A DNA stretch of 64,000 nucleotides, taken from the NCBI RefSeq assembly GCF_017875275.1, contig NZ_JAGGML010000001.1:558001-622000 (forward strand), in the 5' to 3' direction. The number at the start of each line of letters is the position of its first letter. Position 1 is the first letter of the stretch. This document shows positions 38,213 to 46,313 of this stretch, in pieces. The position numbers and the translations under genes were made by a program. This DNA comes from Xanthobacter flavus. Its GTDB lineage: Bacteria > Pseudomonadota > Alphaproteobacteria > Rhizobiales > Xanthobacteraceae. The notes beneath the pieces are model-generated. The model ran no database searches, was not told the origin of the DNA, and was given only the letters and a program-made list of their open reading frames with translations.

Positions 38213-38848
38213 ATGTTCTATGAGCCGTCCAAGCGCAACCACGGCCTGCCCTTCTCGCCGCTCAAAGCCATCGTCGCGCCCCGCCCCATCGGCTGGATCT
38301 CCTCGCTGACGCCGGAAGGCGTCGCGAATCTCGCGCCCTATTCCTTCTTCAACCTGATCTGCGAGGCGCCGCCGCTGGTGATGTTCTCGTCCGCCGGCCA
38401 CAAGGACAGCGCGGCCAACATCGAGGCCACGGGCGAGTTCGTCTGCAACCTCGCCACCCTCGACCTGGTGGACGCGGTGAACCTCACGTCCGCCCCCGCT
38501 CCCCGCGATGTCAGCGAGTTCGACCTCGTCGGCCTCGAGCGCGCCCCCTCGCGCCTGGTGAAGCCGCCCCGCGTGGCGGCGAGCCCCTGCGCGCTCGAAT
38601 GCGTCTATGTGGAAACCTTCCGCCCCAAGGGGAAGGACGGCACGCAGCCCGACCAGCACATGATCATCGGCGAGATCGTCGGGGTCTATGTGGACGACGC
38701 CGCCATCGTTGACGGGCGGGTGGACATGCGGGTCATGAAGTCCCTCGCCCGCTGCGGCTATCTTGACTACGCCTGGGTGGAGGAGCTGACCGAGCGCGAG
38801 CGTCCGCCGGGCGGCGGGATGGACCTGAAGGCGCGCACCAAGGCCTGA
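38213..38848 (+). CDS. Flavin reductase-like domain protein
   Basis: 211 residues of the flavin reductase-like/FMN-binding split-barrel family: FYEPSKRNHGLPFSPLKAIV then the FMN-binding patch APRPIGWISSLTPEG and FFNLICEAPPLVMFSS. Members bind FMN and may supply reduced flavin or act as reductases; the substrate is not predictable. Convergent with the Fae-like gene, the two ends being separated by a perfect palindrome. Confidence 0.88.
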   Translation: MFYEPSKRNHGLPFSPLKAIVAPRPIGWISSLTPEGVANLAPYSFFNLICEAPPLVMFSSAGHKDSAANIEATGEFVCNLATLDLVDAVNLTSAPAPRDVSEFDLVGLERAPSRLVKPPRVAASPCALECVYVETFRPKGKDGTQPDQHMIIGEIVGVYVDDAAIVDGRVDMRVMKSLARCGYLDYAWVEELTERERPPGGGMDLKARTKA

Positions 38849-38852
38849 CCCG

Positions 38853-38879
38853 TCATCCCCCGGCCTGGCCGGGGGATGA
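38853..38879. terminator. Perfect palindrome between convergent genes, REP-like half element
   Basis: A 13-bp perfect inverted repeat with one central base (arms 38853-38865 and 38867-38879), beginning GTCATCCCCCGGCC. It matches one half of the paired repeats found later in the window. Its place between convergent stops suits a bidirectional terminator or mRNA-end stabiliser. Confidence 0.65.
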
Positions 38880-38896
38880 GCGGTGGGCGGAAGGGC

Positions 38897-39436
38897 TCAA
38901 TAGTCGATCACGCCATCCAGCGCGTAGTGCTTCACGCTCTTGCGGTTGGCGATCAGCTCGTCGATGGAGGGCTCGCCCTTCAGCGCGCGGGAGATGGCGA
39001 GCTTCGTCGCCTCGTAATTGGTGCGGTAGAGGTCGGCCTTGTCGAGGTTGGGGTCCTCGGTGCAGCGCGGGTCCAGCCACACCATGATGATCATGGCCAG
39101 CTCGTCCACCTGATCCTTCGGGATGATGCCCTCGCTGACGCAATCGACGATGGCGTCGCCCATGGCCGCCTGCACCACGCCGCCCAGCAGTTCCACATAT
39201 TCGGCGGTGTGGATGGTGGCCTTGGTGGTCATCATGGTCGCCGGGCGCACCATCTGGTTCAGGTCGCGCACCACGAACATGCGGGTGTGGCCCTGCACCT
39301 GCCCCATCATGGAGGCGAAGGCCTGACCCACCGGGCCGCGCACCGAGCCGATGAGCACTTCGGGCATGGCGTCCGTCACCTGCCCGTCCGCCGCCAGCAC
39401 CGTCGCCTCGCCCGCCTTGAACCAGATGTCGCTCAT
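38897..39436 (-). CDS. Formaldehyde-activating enzyme (Fae) homologue lacking the expected catalytic His
   Basis: 179 residues aligning by eye along the whole Fae fold: VLIGSVRGPVGQAF, the substrate-pocket VRPATMMTTKATIHTAEYVE, DAIVDCVSEGIIPKDQVDEL and TNYEATKLAISRALKGEPS. Fae condenses formaldehyde with tetrahydromethanopterin. In the classical enzyme a histidine lies just before the hydrophobic strand (AHIDLIIG); here the site reads AMPEVLIG, a Met in its place, so activity is doubtful and a sensor or carrier role is possible. Fae paralogues of unknown role exist in methylotrophs. ATG at 39436 is preceded by GAGGAGG. Supports a C1-using organism. Confidence 0.85.
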   Translation of the reverse strand: MSDIWFKAGEATVLAADGQVTDAMPEVLIGSVRGPVGQAFASMMGQVQGHTRMFVVRDLNQMVRPATMMTTKATIHTAEYVELLGGVVQAAMGDAIVDCVSEGIIPKDQVDELAMIIMVWLDPRCTEDPNLDKADLYRTNYEATKLAISRALKGEPSIDELIANRKSVKHYALDGVIDY

Positions 39437-39622
39437 CGTTTCCTCCTCGTTGGAGGGCGCAGGTAAGCACCCGCCGCCCCGCACGTCCAAGGCGACCGTG
39501 CGTCGCTGGTGCCAAAGGGCACGCGGGCCGCGCCTCGCCTTGAACGCGGGCGCGGGCCGTGGCACCTCTGGCGCGAGGGGCGCCGTGCGGGCGATTCGCG
39601 CCCCGGTTCGAGGGAGGCAGCG

Positions 39623-39766
39623 ATGCCCACGCTCTTCCGCATTCTGGTGGTGCTGGCCGTGCTCGGCGGCCTCGGCTACGCCGCGCTCTGGGCGCTCGCC
39701 ACCAAGGTGGAGCCGCAGGAGCGGGAACTCTCCTTCACCGTCGCCCCCGAAAAGATCGGCAAATGA
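39623..39766 (+). CDS. Small membrane protein upstream of xerD
   Basis: 47 residues: PTLFRILVVLAVLGGLGYAA forms one TM helix, followed by a short tail TKVEPQERELSFTVAPEKIG. GGGAGG lies six bases before the ATG and the stop overlaps the xerD start (ATGA), so it is expressed with xerD. Similar short one-helix proteins before xerD occur in other Hyphomicrobiales and are often mislabelled as histidine kinases. Function unknown. Confidence 0.75.
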   Translation: MPTLFRILVVLAVLGGLGYAALWALATKVEPQERELSFTVAPEKIGK

Positions 39767-40722
39767 CCGGCGCGGGCCCGGCGTCCCAGGGTCCGCTCGC
39801 GCTCTTCCTCGACATGCAGGCGGTAGAGCGCGGGGCCGGCGCCAACACGCTCGACGCCTACCGGCGCGACCTCACCGACCTCGCCGAGTTTCTGGCCCCC
39901 CGCGCCCTCGCCGCGGCGGACACCGGCGCCATCCGCGACTGGCTCGCCGATCTCTCCGCCCGTGGCTACAAGGCGACCACCGTGGCGCGGCGCCTCTCGG
40001 CCGTGCGCCAGTTCTTCCGCTTCCTCTATGCCGAAGGGCACCGGGGCGACGATCCCGCCGCCGTGCTGGAAGGCCCGAGGCGCGGGCGGCCCCTGCCCAA
40101 GGTGCTCACGGTGGAGGAGGTCTCGACCCTGATCGAGACGGCCCACGTCCGTGCGGCCGAGGCGCCAGCGGCGGAGGGCGAGGCCGCCGGCAAGGCGCGC
40201 GCGGAGCTGCTCAAGCGCCGCCGCACCGCCGCAATGGTGGAGCTGCTCTACGCCAGCGGCCTGCGCATCTCGGAACTGGTCTCCCTGCCGGCCGCCGCCG
40301 CGCGGGCGAAGGGCGATGCCATCCTCGTCACCGGCAAGGGGCGCAAGGAGCGGCTGGTGCCGCTCTCCGATCCCGCGCGGGCGGCCATGGCGGCCTATCT
40401 CGATGCCCGCAAGGCGGCGGGGCTGGAAGCCTCGCGCTGGCTGTTTCCGTCGTCCGGCGAAAGCGGCTACGTGACCCGCCAGCAGGCGGCGCGCGACCTG
40501 AAGGAACTGGCGCAGGCCGCCGGCCTCGATCCCGCCAAGCTCTCCCCCCACGTGCTGCGCCACGCCTTCGCCAGCCATCTCCTGGCCCACGGCGCGGACC
40601 TGCGCGTGGTGCAGACCCTGCTCGGCCATGCCGACGTCTCCACCACCCAGATCTACACCCACGTTCTGGACGAGCGCCTCAAGAGCATGGTGCGCGACCT
40701 GCACCCGCTGGGTGATGAGTGA
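39763..40722 (+). CDS. xerD: Tyrosine recombinase XerD
   Basis: 319 residues. N-terminal core-binding domain (about 10-95, NTLDAYRRDLTDLAEFL) and catalytic domain with the tetrad Arg in YASGLRISELV, HxxR in SPHVLRHAFASHLL, His in LLGHADVSTTQ and the nucleophile Tyr about 298 in IYTHVLD. With XerC it resolves chromosome dimers at dif. A 25-residue Ala/Glu-rich insert (AAEAPAAEGEAAGKARAELL) interrupts the catalytic domain before the first Arg, longer than in E. coli. The neighbourhood has no phage genes, so it is a housekeeping Xer rather than an integrase. Confidence 0.93.
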   Translation: MTGAGPASQGPLALFLDMQAVERGAGANTLDAYRRDLTDLAEFLAPRALAAADTGAIRDWLADLSARGYKATTVARRLSAVRQFFRFLYAEGHRGDDPAAVLEGPRRGRPLPKVLTVEEVSTLIETAHVRAAEAPAAEGEAAGKARAELLKRRRTAAMVELLYASGLRISELVSLPAAAARAKGDAILVTGKGRKERLVPLSDPARAAMAAYLDARKAAGLEASRWLFPSSGESGYVTRQQAARDLKELAQAAGLDPAKLSPHVLRHAFASHLLAHGADLRVVQTLLGHADVSTTQIYTHVLDERLKSMVRDLHPLGDE

Positions 40723-40787
40723 TCTGCAACGCAAGCATGCTCGGGCTTCGACTGGACCGAGCCATCCCTCGTCCCGCCCCCGCCACA

Positions 40788-40894
40788 GTCATCCCCCGGC
40801 TCGTCCGGGGGGATCCACCCATCCGCCTTGGGCCTTGTCCGAAATCTTGGTCCAGCCCAACCGTGGATCGCCCGGACGAGCCGGGCGATGACGG
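40788..40894. repeat. Paired palindromic repeat (REP/BIME-like), copy 1
   Basis: Two hairpins in head-to-head order. The left begins GTCATCCCCCGGCTCGTCCG and ends with GGATCCACC; the right begins GTGGATCGCCCGGACGAG and ends GATGACGG, separated by about 40 bases. It lies between the convergent ends of xerD and the nitroreductase. Confidence 0.85.
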
Positions 40895-40922
40895 TGGAGC
40901 AAGGGACGAAGACCGCGCCCCC

Positions 40923-41513
40923 TCAGAACCGCGTCACCACCGTCGCCAGCGATGGTCGCGGGCGGTCTTCGAGCTTCTGGGTGGCGGTACCGATATAGAT
41001 GAAGCCGACGAAGCGCTCGAACTCGTCGAGGCCCAGCGCCGCGCGGGCGTTGGCGTCGTAGGTCGTCCATTCGGTGAGCCAGGTGGCGCCGTAGCCGAGC
41101 GCCGCGCAGGCGACCAGGATGTTCTGGCAGCTCGCCGCCGCCGACAGGAGCTGCTCGTACTCCGGGATCTTCACGTGCGGCGCCGCCCGCGAGACCACCG
41201 CCACCACGAGGGGAGCGCGCAGGAAGCGGCGACGCTCGTCGTCGAGATGCGTGTCGGCGACGCCGGGATCGGAGAGCGCCCGCGCCTCGGCCAGCAGTTC
41301 GCCGGCCCGGGCGCGCCCCTCGCCCTCGATCACGATGAAACGCCAGGGGGCGAGCTTGCCATGGTCCGGCACTCGCGCGCCGATGGTGAGGATGGTGTCC
41401 AGTTCCTCTGCCGAGGGGCCGGGTTCCACCAGATCGAGCACGCGCGAGGAGCGGCGGGTGGAGAGGAGCGCGATGGTCTCGGGGCTCGACTTGAAAACGG
41501 CGCTGTCGGTCAT
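40923..41513 (-). CDS. Nitroreductase-family flavoprotein
   Basis: 196 residues of the NfsB/BluB-like nitroreductase fold: TIALLSTRRSSRVLDLVEPG with FMN-phosphate-contacting Arg/Ser residues, GARVPDHGKLAPWRFIVIEG and the C-terminal GFIYIGTATQKLEDRPRP. YdjA-type relatives are close in length. It binds FMN and reduces an unknown acceptor. ATG at 41513 precedes the conserved start; the open frame extends 30 codons upstream without homology. Confidence 0.9.
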   Translation of the reverse strand: MTDSAVFKSSPETIALLSTRRSSRVLDLVEPGPSAEELDTILTIGARVPDHGKLAPWRFIVIEGEGRARAGELLAEARALSDPGVADTHLDDERRRFLRAPLVVAVVSRAAPHVKIPEYEQLLSAAASCQNILVACAALGYGATWLTEWTTYDANARAALGLDEFERFVGFIYIGTATQKLEDRPRPSLATVVTRF

Positions 41514-41656
41514 GGGCAATGGCTTCCGATGAATGTCTCCGGGCAATCTACAGAGCGGTCGCCCGGTAAGGAACCGCTGGGGCGCGGCGGCAACCGGCCG
41601 CATGGGGGAATGGGGAGTGACTTGAATCCGCCCTGAATTTTGTGCACGTCAAGGGC

Positions 41657-42763
41657 ATGATCCGCTTCGCCCGCGCCTTCTCCCGGTTTGCTCGCCTCCA
41701 GCCGTTCACAGCGGCCCGGCGGAGGCCGGCGGCCAGCTGGTGGGCGAACCGGCTCGCGCCGGCGCTCCGGGCCGTTCTGATGGCGCCCGTTCTGGTCCTC
41801 GCCGCAACGCCGGCCGGGGCGCAGTCGATGCAGTTCCTCGGTCCGCCCGCCGCGCCTCCGCCGCCCGGCCCGTTCGGCACGCCGCCCGCCGCGCGGCCCA
41901 CCGGCCTGCCGCCGGGGCTGCCGCCGCCGCCCGGACAGCCCGCCCCCTCGGGCCAGCCGGGACGCGAGCCCCACGCGGTGCTGCCGCCGGCGCCTCCCGG
42001 CAAGGCGGCGCTGGGCGTCTATGCGCGTTTCGGTGCGGAAGGCGGCGCCATTCCGCGCGGCCTCGTCTGGCGCGTCTTCGCCGACCAGCCCGAGGCCTCC
42101 ACCGGCGCCTTCCCGCTGGTGGCGGAAAGCTCGGAGCCGGCGCCCGTCTTCTTCCTCAATCCCGGCGGTTACATCATCCACGTCGCCTACGGCTTCGCGA
42201 CGTCCGCGCAGCGGGTGCAGATGGGGCCGGTGTCGCGCCGGCAGGCGTTCGACGTGCCGGCCGGCGCCCTGCGCCTCGCCGCCGACGTGGACGACAAGCC
42301 GATCCCCGCGCAGAAGCTCACCTTCGACATCTTCGAGGGCTCGTTCCTGCAGGGGCGCACCTCCAGCCAGCCCTATTATCGCGGCGCCGCCGCGGGGGAC
42401 GTGGTGCTGCTGCCGGAGGGCACCTATCACGTGGTCTCCACCTATGGCGACGCCAACGCCGTGGTGCGCGCCGACGTGATCGTCCAGCCCGGCAAGCTCA
42501 CCGATGCGACCGTCCACCACCGGGCGGCGCAGATCAGCCTGAAGCTGGTGAAGGTGGCGCACGGCGAGGCGCAGGCCGACACCCAGTGGACGGTCATCAC
42601 CCCCGGCGGCGACACCATCAAGGAATCGATCGGCGCCTTCCCGACCTTCGTGCTGTCCGAAGGCGACTATTCGGTCATCGCCCGCCGGGAGGGCAAGAAT
42701 TTCAGCCGCGACATCAAGGTCGAGGCCGGCAAGAATCAGGAGGTGGAGGTTCTGGCGAAGTGA
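41657..42763 (+). CDS. Secreted Pro-rich protein with repeated beta domains, unknown function
   Basis: 368 residues. A long Arg-rich N-terminus precedes a hydrophobic segment (VLMAPVLVLAATPAGAQS) that acts as signal peptide or anchor. Then comes a Pro/Gly-rich region (PPAAPPPPGPFGTPPAA, about 65-115). The rest resembles serial Ig-like or peptidase-regulatory-like beta domains, each with a PxGxY element (NPGGYIIHVAYG, PEGTYHVVSTYG, SEGDYSVIARR). No enzyme motif seen. It probably sits at the outer or periplasmic face of the envelope. The following cytochrome c is 32 bases away on the same strand. Confidence 0.7.
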   Translation: MIRFARAFSRFARLQPFTAARRRPAASWWANRLAPALRAVLMAPVLVLAATPAGAQSMQFLGPPAAPPPPGPFGTPPAARPTGLPPGLPPPPGQPAPSGQPGREPHAVLPPAPPGKAALGVYARFGAEGGAIPRGLVWRVFADQPEASTGAFPLVAESSEPAPVFFLNPGGYIIHVAYGFATSAQRVQMGPVSRRQAFDVPAGALRLAADVDDKPIPAQKLTFDIFEGSFLQGRTSSQPYYRGAAAGDVVLLPEGTYHVVSTYGDANAVVRADVIVQPGKLTDATVHHRAAQISLKLVKVAHGEAQADTQWTVITPGGDTIKESIGAFPTFVLSEGDYSVIARREGKNFSRDIKVEAGKNQEVEVLAK

Positions 42764-42795
42764 CGCCCGTCCGCCGCCTCGTCCGGAGGGTCCCC

Positions 42796-43146
42796 ATGGT
42801 GCGTCTTCTTCCGCGCTTGGCCGGTATCGCCACGCGCGCGGTCCTCGTTGCCGCCGGCCTCGTGGCCCTGCCTCTCGCCGCCACGCCGTCTCTTGCCGCC
42901 GACGCCTCGGCCGGGCAGGCGATTGCCCAGCGCTGGTGCGCCAGCTGCCATGTGGTCGGGACCGCGCCCCAGAGCGCCGCCAGCGACGCCCCCACCTTCG
43001 CCAGCATCGCCGCGCGCGACGGCGACATTTCCGGCCCCTGGCTCGCCTTCCGCCTCTTGAACCCGCACCCGCAGATGCCGCAGGTCTCCCTCACCCGCGC
43101 CGAGGCGGCGGACCTCGCGGCCTATCTCGCGACGCTGCGGAAGTAG
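42796..43146 (+). CDS. Small secreted class I cytochrome c
   Basis: 116 residues. Signal peptide ends near PSLAA-DAS. The haem-binding motif is CASCH (in AQRWCASCHVVG, about 47-51) and the distal Met ligand lies in PHPQMPQVSL, followed by the terminal helix AEAADLAAYLATLRK typical of class I cytochromes. GGAGGG five bases upstream fixes the ATG at 42796; a GTG overlapping the previous stop is less likely. Partner oxidoreductase not apparent. Confidence 0.9.
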   Translation: MVRLLPRLAGIATRAVLVAAGLVALPLAATPSLAADASAGQAIAQRWCASCHVVGTAPQSAASDAPTFASIAARDGDISGPWLAFRLLNPHPQMPQVSLTRAEAADLAAYLATLRK

Positions 43147-43159
43147 GCGCCAAAAGGAA

Positions 43160-43185
43160 CGGGGCGCCGAAGCGCCCCGCCTGTC
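43160..43185. terminator. Bidirectional terminator between cytochrome c and thrS
   Basis: Perfect 8-bp stem CGGGGCGC / GCGCCCCG with CGAA loop (43160-43179), followed by CCTGTCTCATT on the plus strand and preceded by AAAAGG, which gives a short T-run on the minus strand. Confidence 0.75.
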
Positions 43186-43208
43186 TCATTCTCACCGGCC
43201 CGCGCGCC

Positions 43209-45185
43209 TCACGCCGCCTTCGCGGCCAGCGCCTTGCGCTTGAGGTCCGGCGGCACGGCCTCGTCGACCAGCGCGGCTATCACCTCGTCCAGAGCCCCCG
43301 AGGTCTGGGCGTTGGAGCCGAGGCGGCGGATGGAGAGGGTGCGTTCGGCCGCCTCCTTCTTGCCCGCCACCAGCAGCACCGGCACCTTGGCCAGCGAGTG
43401 CTCGCGCACCTTGAGGTTGATCTTCTCGTTGCGCAGGTCGAGTTCCGCGCGCAGCCCCGCCGCCTTCAGCTGGGCGACCACCTCGGCGGCATAATCGTCC
43501 GCATCCGAGGTGATGGTGGCGACCACCACCTGCGTCGGCGCCAGCCACAGCGGGAAGTGGCCGGCGAAGTGCTCGATGAGGATGCCGGTGAAGCGCTCCA
43601 TGGAGCCGCAGATGGCGCGGTGGATCATCACCGGCGTCTTCTTCTGGCCGTCCGCATCCACATAGAAGGCGCCGAAGCGCTCCGGCAGGTTGAAGTCCAC
43701 CTGCGTGGTTCCGCATTGCCATTCGCGGCCGATGGCGTCCTTCAGCGTGTATTCGAACTTCGGGCCGTAGAACGCGCCCTCGCCCGGCAGGATGCCGGTC
43801 TTGATGCGCCCGCCCGACTGGGCCTCGATCTCGGCCAGCACGCGGGTCATCACCTCTTCGGCATGATCCCACACGGCGTCCGAGCCGACGCGCTTCTCCG
43901 GCCGGGTGGAGAGCTTCACCACGATCTCCTCGAAGCCGAAATCGGCATAGGTGGAGAGGATGAGATCGTTGATCTTCAGGCACTCCGCCGCCATCTGCTC
44001 CTCGGTGCAGAAGATGTGCGCGTCGTCCTGGGTGAAGCCGCGCACGCGCATCAGCCCATGCAGCGCGCCCGAAGGCTCGTAGCGGTGGACCGCGCCGAAC
44101 TCGGCGAGGCGCATGGGCAGGTCGCGATAGCTCTTCAGCCCGTGCTTGAAGATCTGCACATGGCCGGGGCAGTTCATGGGCTTGAGCGCGAACACGCGCT
44201 CGTCCTTGGTCTCGTCGCCGGCCGACTGGACCTTGAACATGTTCTCCTTGTACCAGCCCCAGTGGCCGGAGGTTTCCCAGAGCGAATGGTCGAGCACCTG
44301 CGGGGCGTTGACCTCGCTGTAGTCGGCCTTCAGCCGGCGGCGCATGTAGGCCACCAGCTCCTGGAACAGGGTCCAGCCCTTGGGATGCCAGAACACCGTG
44401 CCGGGGCCTTCCTCCTGGAAGTGGAAGAGGTCCATCTCCCGGCCGAGGCGGCGGTGGTCGCGCTTCTCGGCCTCCTCCAGCCGGTGGAGATAGGCGGCAA
44501 GCTCCTTCTCATCCTGCCAGGCGGTGCCATAGATGCGGGTGAGCATGGGGTTGTTCGAATCGCCGCGCCAGTAGGCGCCCGCCACCTTCATCAGCTTGAA
44601 GGCGTTGCCGATCTTGCCCGTGGAGGGCATGTGCGGGCCGCGGCAGAGGTCGAACCACTCGCCCTGCTTGTAGATCTTCACGTCCTGGTCTTCGGGGATC
44701 GCGTCGACCAGCTCGACCTTGTAGTTCTCGCCCTTGGCGGCGAACACGCGCTTGGCCTCATCGCGCGTCCACACTTCCCTGGTGAAGGGGCGGTCGCGGG
44801 CGATGATCTCGCGCATCTTCGCCTCGATGACCGGCAGGTCTTCCGAGGTGAAGGGGGCGTTGCGGGCGAAGTCGTAATAGAAGCCGTTCTCGATCACCGG
44901 CCCGATGGTCACCTGGGTGCCCGGCCACAGCTCCTGCACCGCTTCCGCCATCACGTGGGAACAGTCGTGGCGGATCAGCTCCAGCGCGCGCGGGTCGTCG
45001 CGGGTGACGATCTCCAGCTTCGCGTCGCGGGTGATGGGCTGGGAGAGGTCGGCCAGTTCCCCGTCGAGGGTGACGGCAACGGCCTTCTTGGCGAGGGATT
45101 TGGAGATGGCGGCGGCGATGTCCGCGCCGGACGTCCCCTCGGCATAGTCGCGCTTGGCGCCATCGGGGAAGGTCAGGGAAATCAT
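43209..45185 (-). CDS. thrS: Threonyl-tRNA synthetase
   Basis: 658 residues, normal length. TGS domain (about 1-62), editing domain with [17 protein letters not shown] and [12 protein letters not shown], catalytic class II core with motif 2 [34 protein letters not shown] and [19 protein letters not shown], then the anticodon-binding domain (about 545-650). Charges tRNA-Thr with threonine and hydrolyses Ser-tRNA-Thr. The 455-base region upstream is long for this organism but shows no recognised leader RNA. Confidence 0.98.
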   Translation of the reverse strand: MISLTFPDGAKRDYAEGTSGADIAAAISKSLAKKAVAVTLDGELADLSQPITRDAKLEIVTRDDPRALELIRHDCSHVMAEAVQELWPGTQVTIGPVIENGFYYDFARNAPFTSEDLPVIEAKMREIIARDRPFTREVWTRDEAKRVFAAKGENYKVELVDAIPEDQDVKIYKQGEWFDLCRGPHMPSTGKIGNAFKLMKVAGAYWRGDSNNPMLTRIYGTAWQDEKELAAYLHRLEEAEKRDHRRLGREMDLFHFQEEGPGTVFWHPKGWTLFQELVAYMRRRLKADYSEVNAPQVLDHSLWETSGHWGWYKENMFKVQSAGDETKDERVFALKPMNCPGHVQIFKHGLKSYRDLPMRLAEFGAVHRYEPSGALHGLMRVRGFTQDDAHIFCTEEQMAAECLKINDLILSTYADFGFEEIVVKLSTRPEKRVGSDAVWDHAEEVMTRVLAEIEAQSGGRIKTGILPGEGAFYGPKFEYTLKDAIGREWQCGTTQVDFNLPERFGAFYVDADGQKKTPVMIHRAICGSMERFTGILIEHFAGHFPLWLAPTQVVVATITSDADDYAAEVVAQLKAAGLRAELDLRNEKINLKVREHSLAKVPVLLVAGKKEAAERTLSIRRLGSNAQTSGALDEVIAALVDEAVPPDLKRKALAAKAA

Positions 45186-45640
45186 GTCTCGGCTCCTTGC
45201 GGCCCACTCCTGCGCACCTCGCAGGTAGGCCTTTTCGTTAAGCGCGCCCTTTTAGGCGAGGCCATGGCGCCGCGTAAAGCGCGGGCGGAGCGAGGCGGCT
45301 CGAACGGCGGCGAAGCAAGGTTCGCGACAGCCCCGGTCCGTGAAACCGGCGGCTTCCGCGCTCTGGATACCGTTCAGAAACCGTTCAGGGCCAAAATGCT
45401 GCACTGCTTCGGCCGCGTCCCCCCTTTCCCTCGCGCGCGGCCTCGGCTAATCGGGAAGCGGGGTCGTGAGTGTTCGCCATGCTGGCGTCGTTCCGGAAAG
45501 GTCCAGGGAGGGCCTTTTCTGGAAGGCAGGGCGGTTCACGCGGGGTGGGAAACCGGACGCGCGCTTTTCAAAGCTGCACGGCCGGCGAGGACACCGCTCG
45601 ACCGGGCTTATCGCCCGGTATGCGTCTAGAAGAGGCCGGC
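45186..45640. promoter_or_regulatory. Divergent region between thrS and the L,D-transpeptidase gene
   Basis: 455 bases. ACCGTTCAG is repeated twice with an 11-bp period (45369-45377 and 45380-45388), one helical turn, a possible operator. TTTTCGTTAAGCGCGCCCTTTTAGG (within 45231-45255) is the AT-richest part and a likely thrS promoter zone. A frame is open from 45470 into the transpeptidase gene but lacks coding character. Confidence 0.35.
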
Positions 45641-46273
45641 ATGATGCCTGTGACGATCAAGACCTTGACCTTCGCCGCCCTGCTTCAGGTGGGCGTTTTT
45701 GCCTTCGCGACCGGCGCCAGCGCGCAGGTCGGCCCGCGCGGTGGCCCCGGCGCGGTGATGGACATCGACGAGCAGCCGGGCCTCACCGCCCCGGACGACG
45801 ACATCGCCCAGCTCGATCCCCAGTTCCGCCACCAGCCGGTGTATTTCCGCACCACGGAAAAGCCCGGCACCATCGTCATCCACACCAACGAGCGCTTCCT
45901 GTACCTGGTGCAGGGCGACAACCGCGCCATGCGCTACGGCATCGGCGTGGGCCGCGACGGCTTCCAGTGGTCGGGCCTCAAGACCATCGAGCGCAAGGCC
46001 GAGTGGCCGGACTGGACTCCGCCGTCCGAGATGATCCAGCGCCAGCCCTATCTGCCGCGCTTCATGGCCGGCGGCCCCGGCAATCCCATGGGCGCCCGCG
46101 CGCTCTACATCGGCGGCACCGTCTACCGCATCCACGGCACCAACCAGCCGCAGACCATCGGCTATGCCGTGTCCTCCGGCTGCTTCCGCCTCGTGAACAG
46201 CGAGATCATCGACCTCTACAGCCGCGTTCCGGTTGGCACCAAGGTCGTGGTGCGCCAGCAAGCCGCCCTCTGA
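45641..46273 (+). CDS. L,D-transpeptidase (YkuD family)
   Basis: 210 residues, exported: signal about 7-30 (FAALLQVGVFAFATGASA-QV). The YkuD domain (about 75-208) contains IHTNERFLYLVQGD, the catalytic histidine in YRIHGTNQP (about 165) and the nucleophile Cys in AVSSGCFRLVN. Such enzymes form 3-3 peptidoglycan cross-links or attach lipoproteins. AGAAGAGG lies upstream of the paired ATGs at 45641, which sets the start. Its stop lies in the loop of a terminator hairpin. Confidence 0.92.
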   Translation: MMPVTIKTLTFAALLQVGVFAFATGASAQVGPRGGPGAVMDIDEQPGLTAPDDDIAQLDPQFRHQPVYFRTTEKPGTIVIHTNERFLYLVQGDNRAMRYGIGVGRDGFQWSGLKTIERKAEWPDWTPPSEMIQRQPYLPRFMAGGPGNPMGARALYIGGTVYRIHGTNQPQTIGYAVSSGCFRLVNSEIIDLYSRVPVGTKVVVRQQAAL

Positions 46274-46287
46274 GGGCGGCTCTTTCT
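46262..46287 (+). terminator. Terminator overlapping the transpeptidase stop codon
   Basis: Stem GCCGCCC / GGGCGGC (46262-46268 and 46274-46280) with the TGA stop in the loop, followed by TCTTTCT. It ends transcription 26 bases before aapJ. Confidence 0.7.
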
Positions 46288-46313
46288 CCGATACTTCCTC
46301 ACTGGGGGACTTC

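Noticed and set aside
39763-40722. Tyrosine recombinase as sign of an integrated element
   Set aside because: Domain layout and context are those of housekeeping XerD; no phage genes, attachment repeats or tRNA are nearby.
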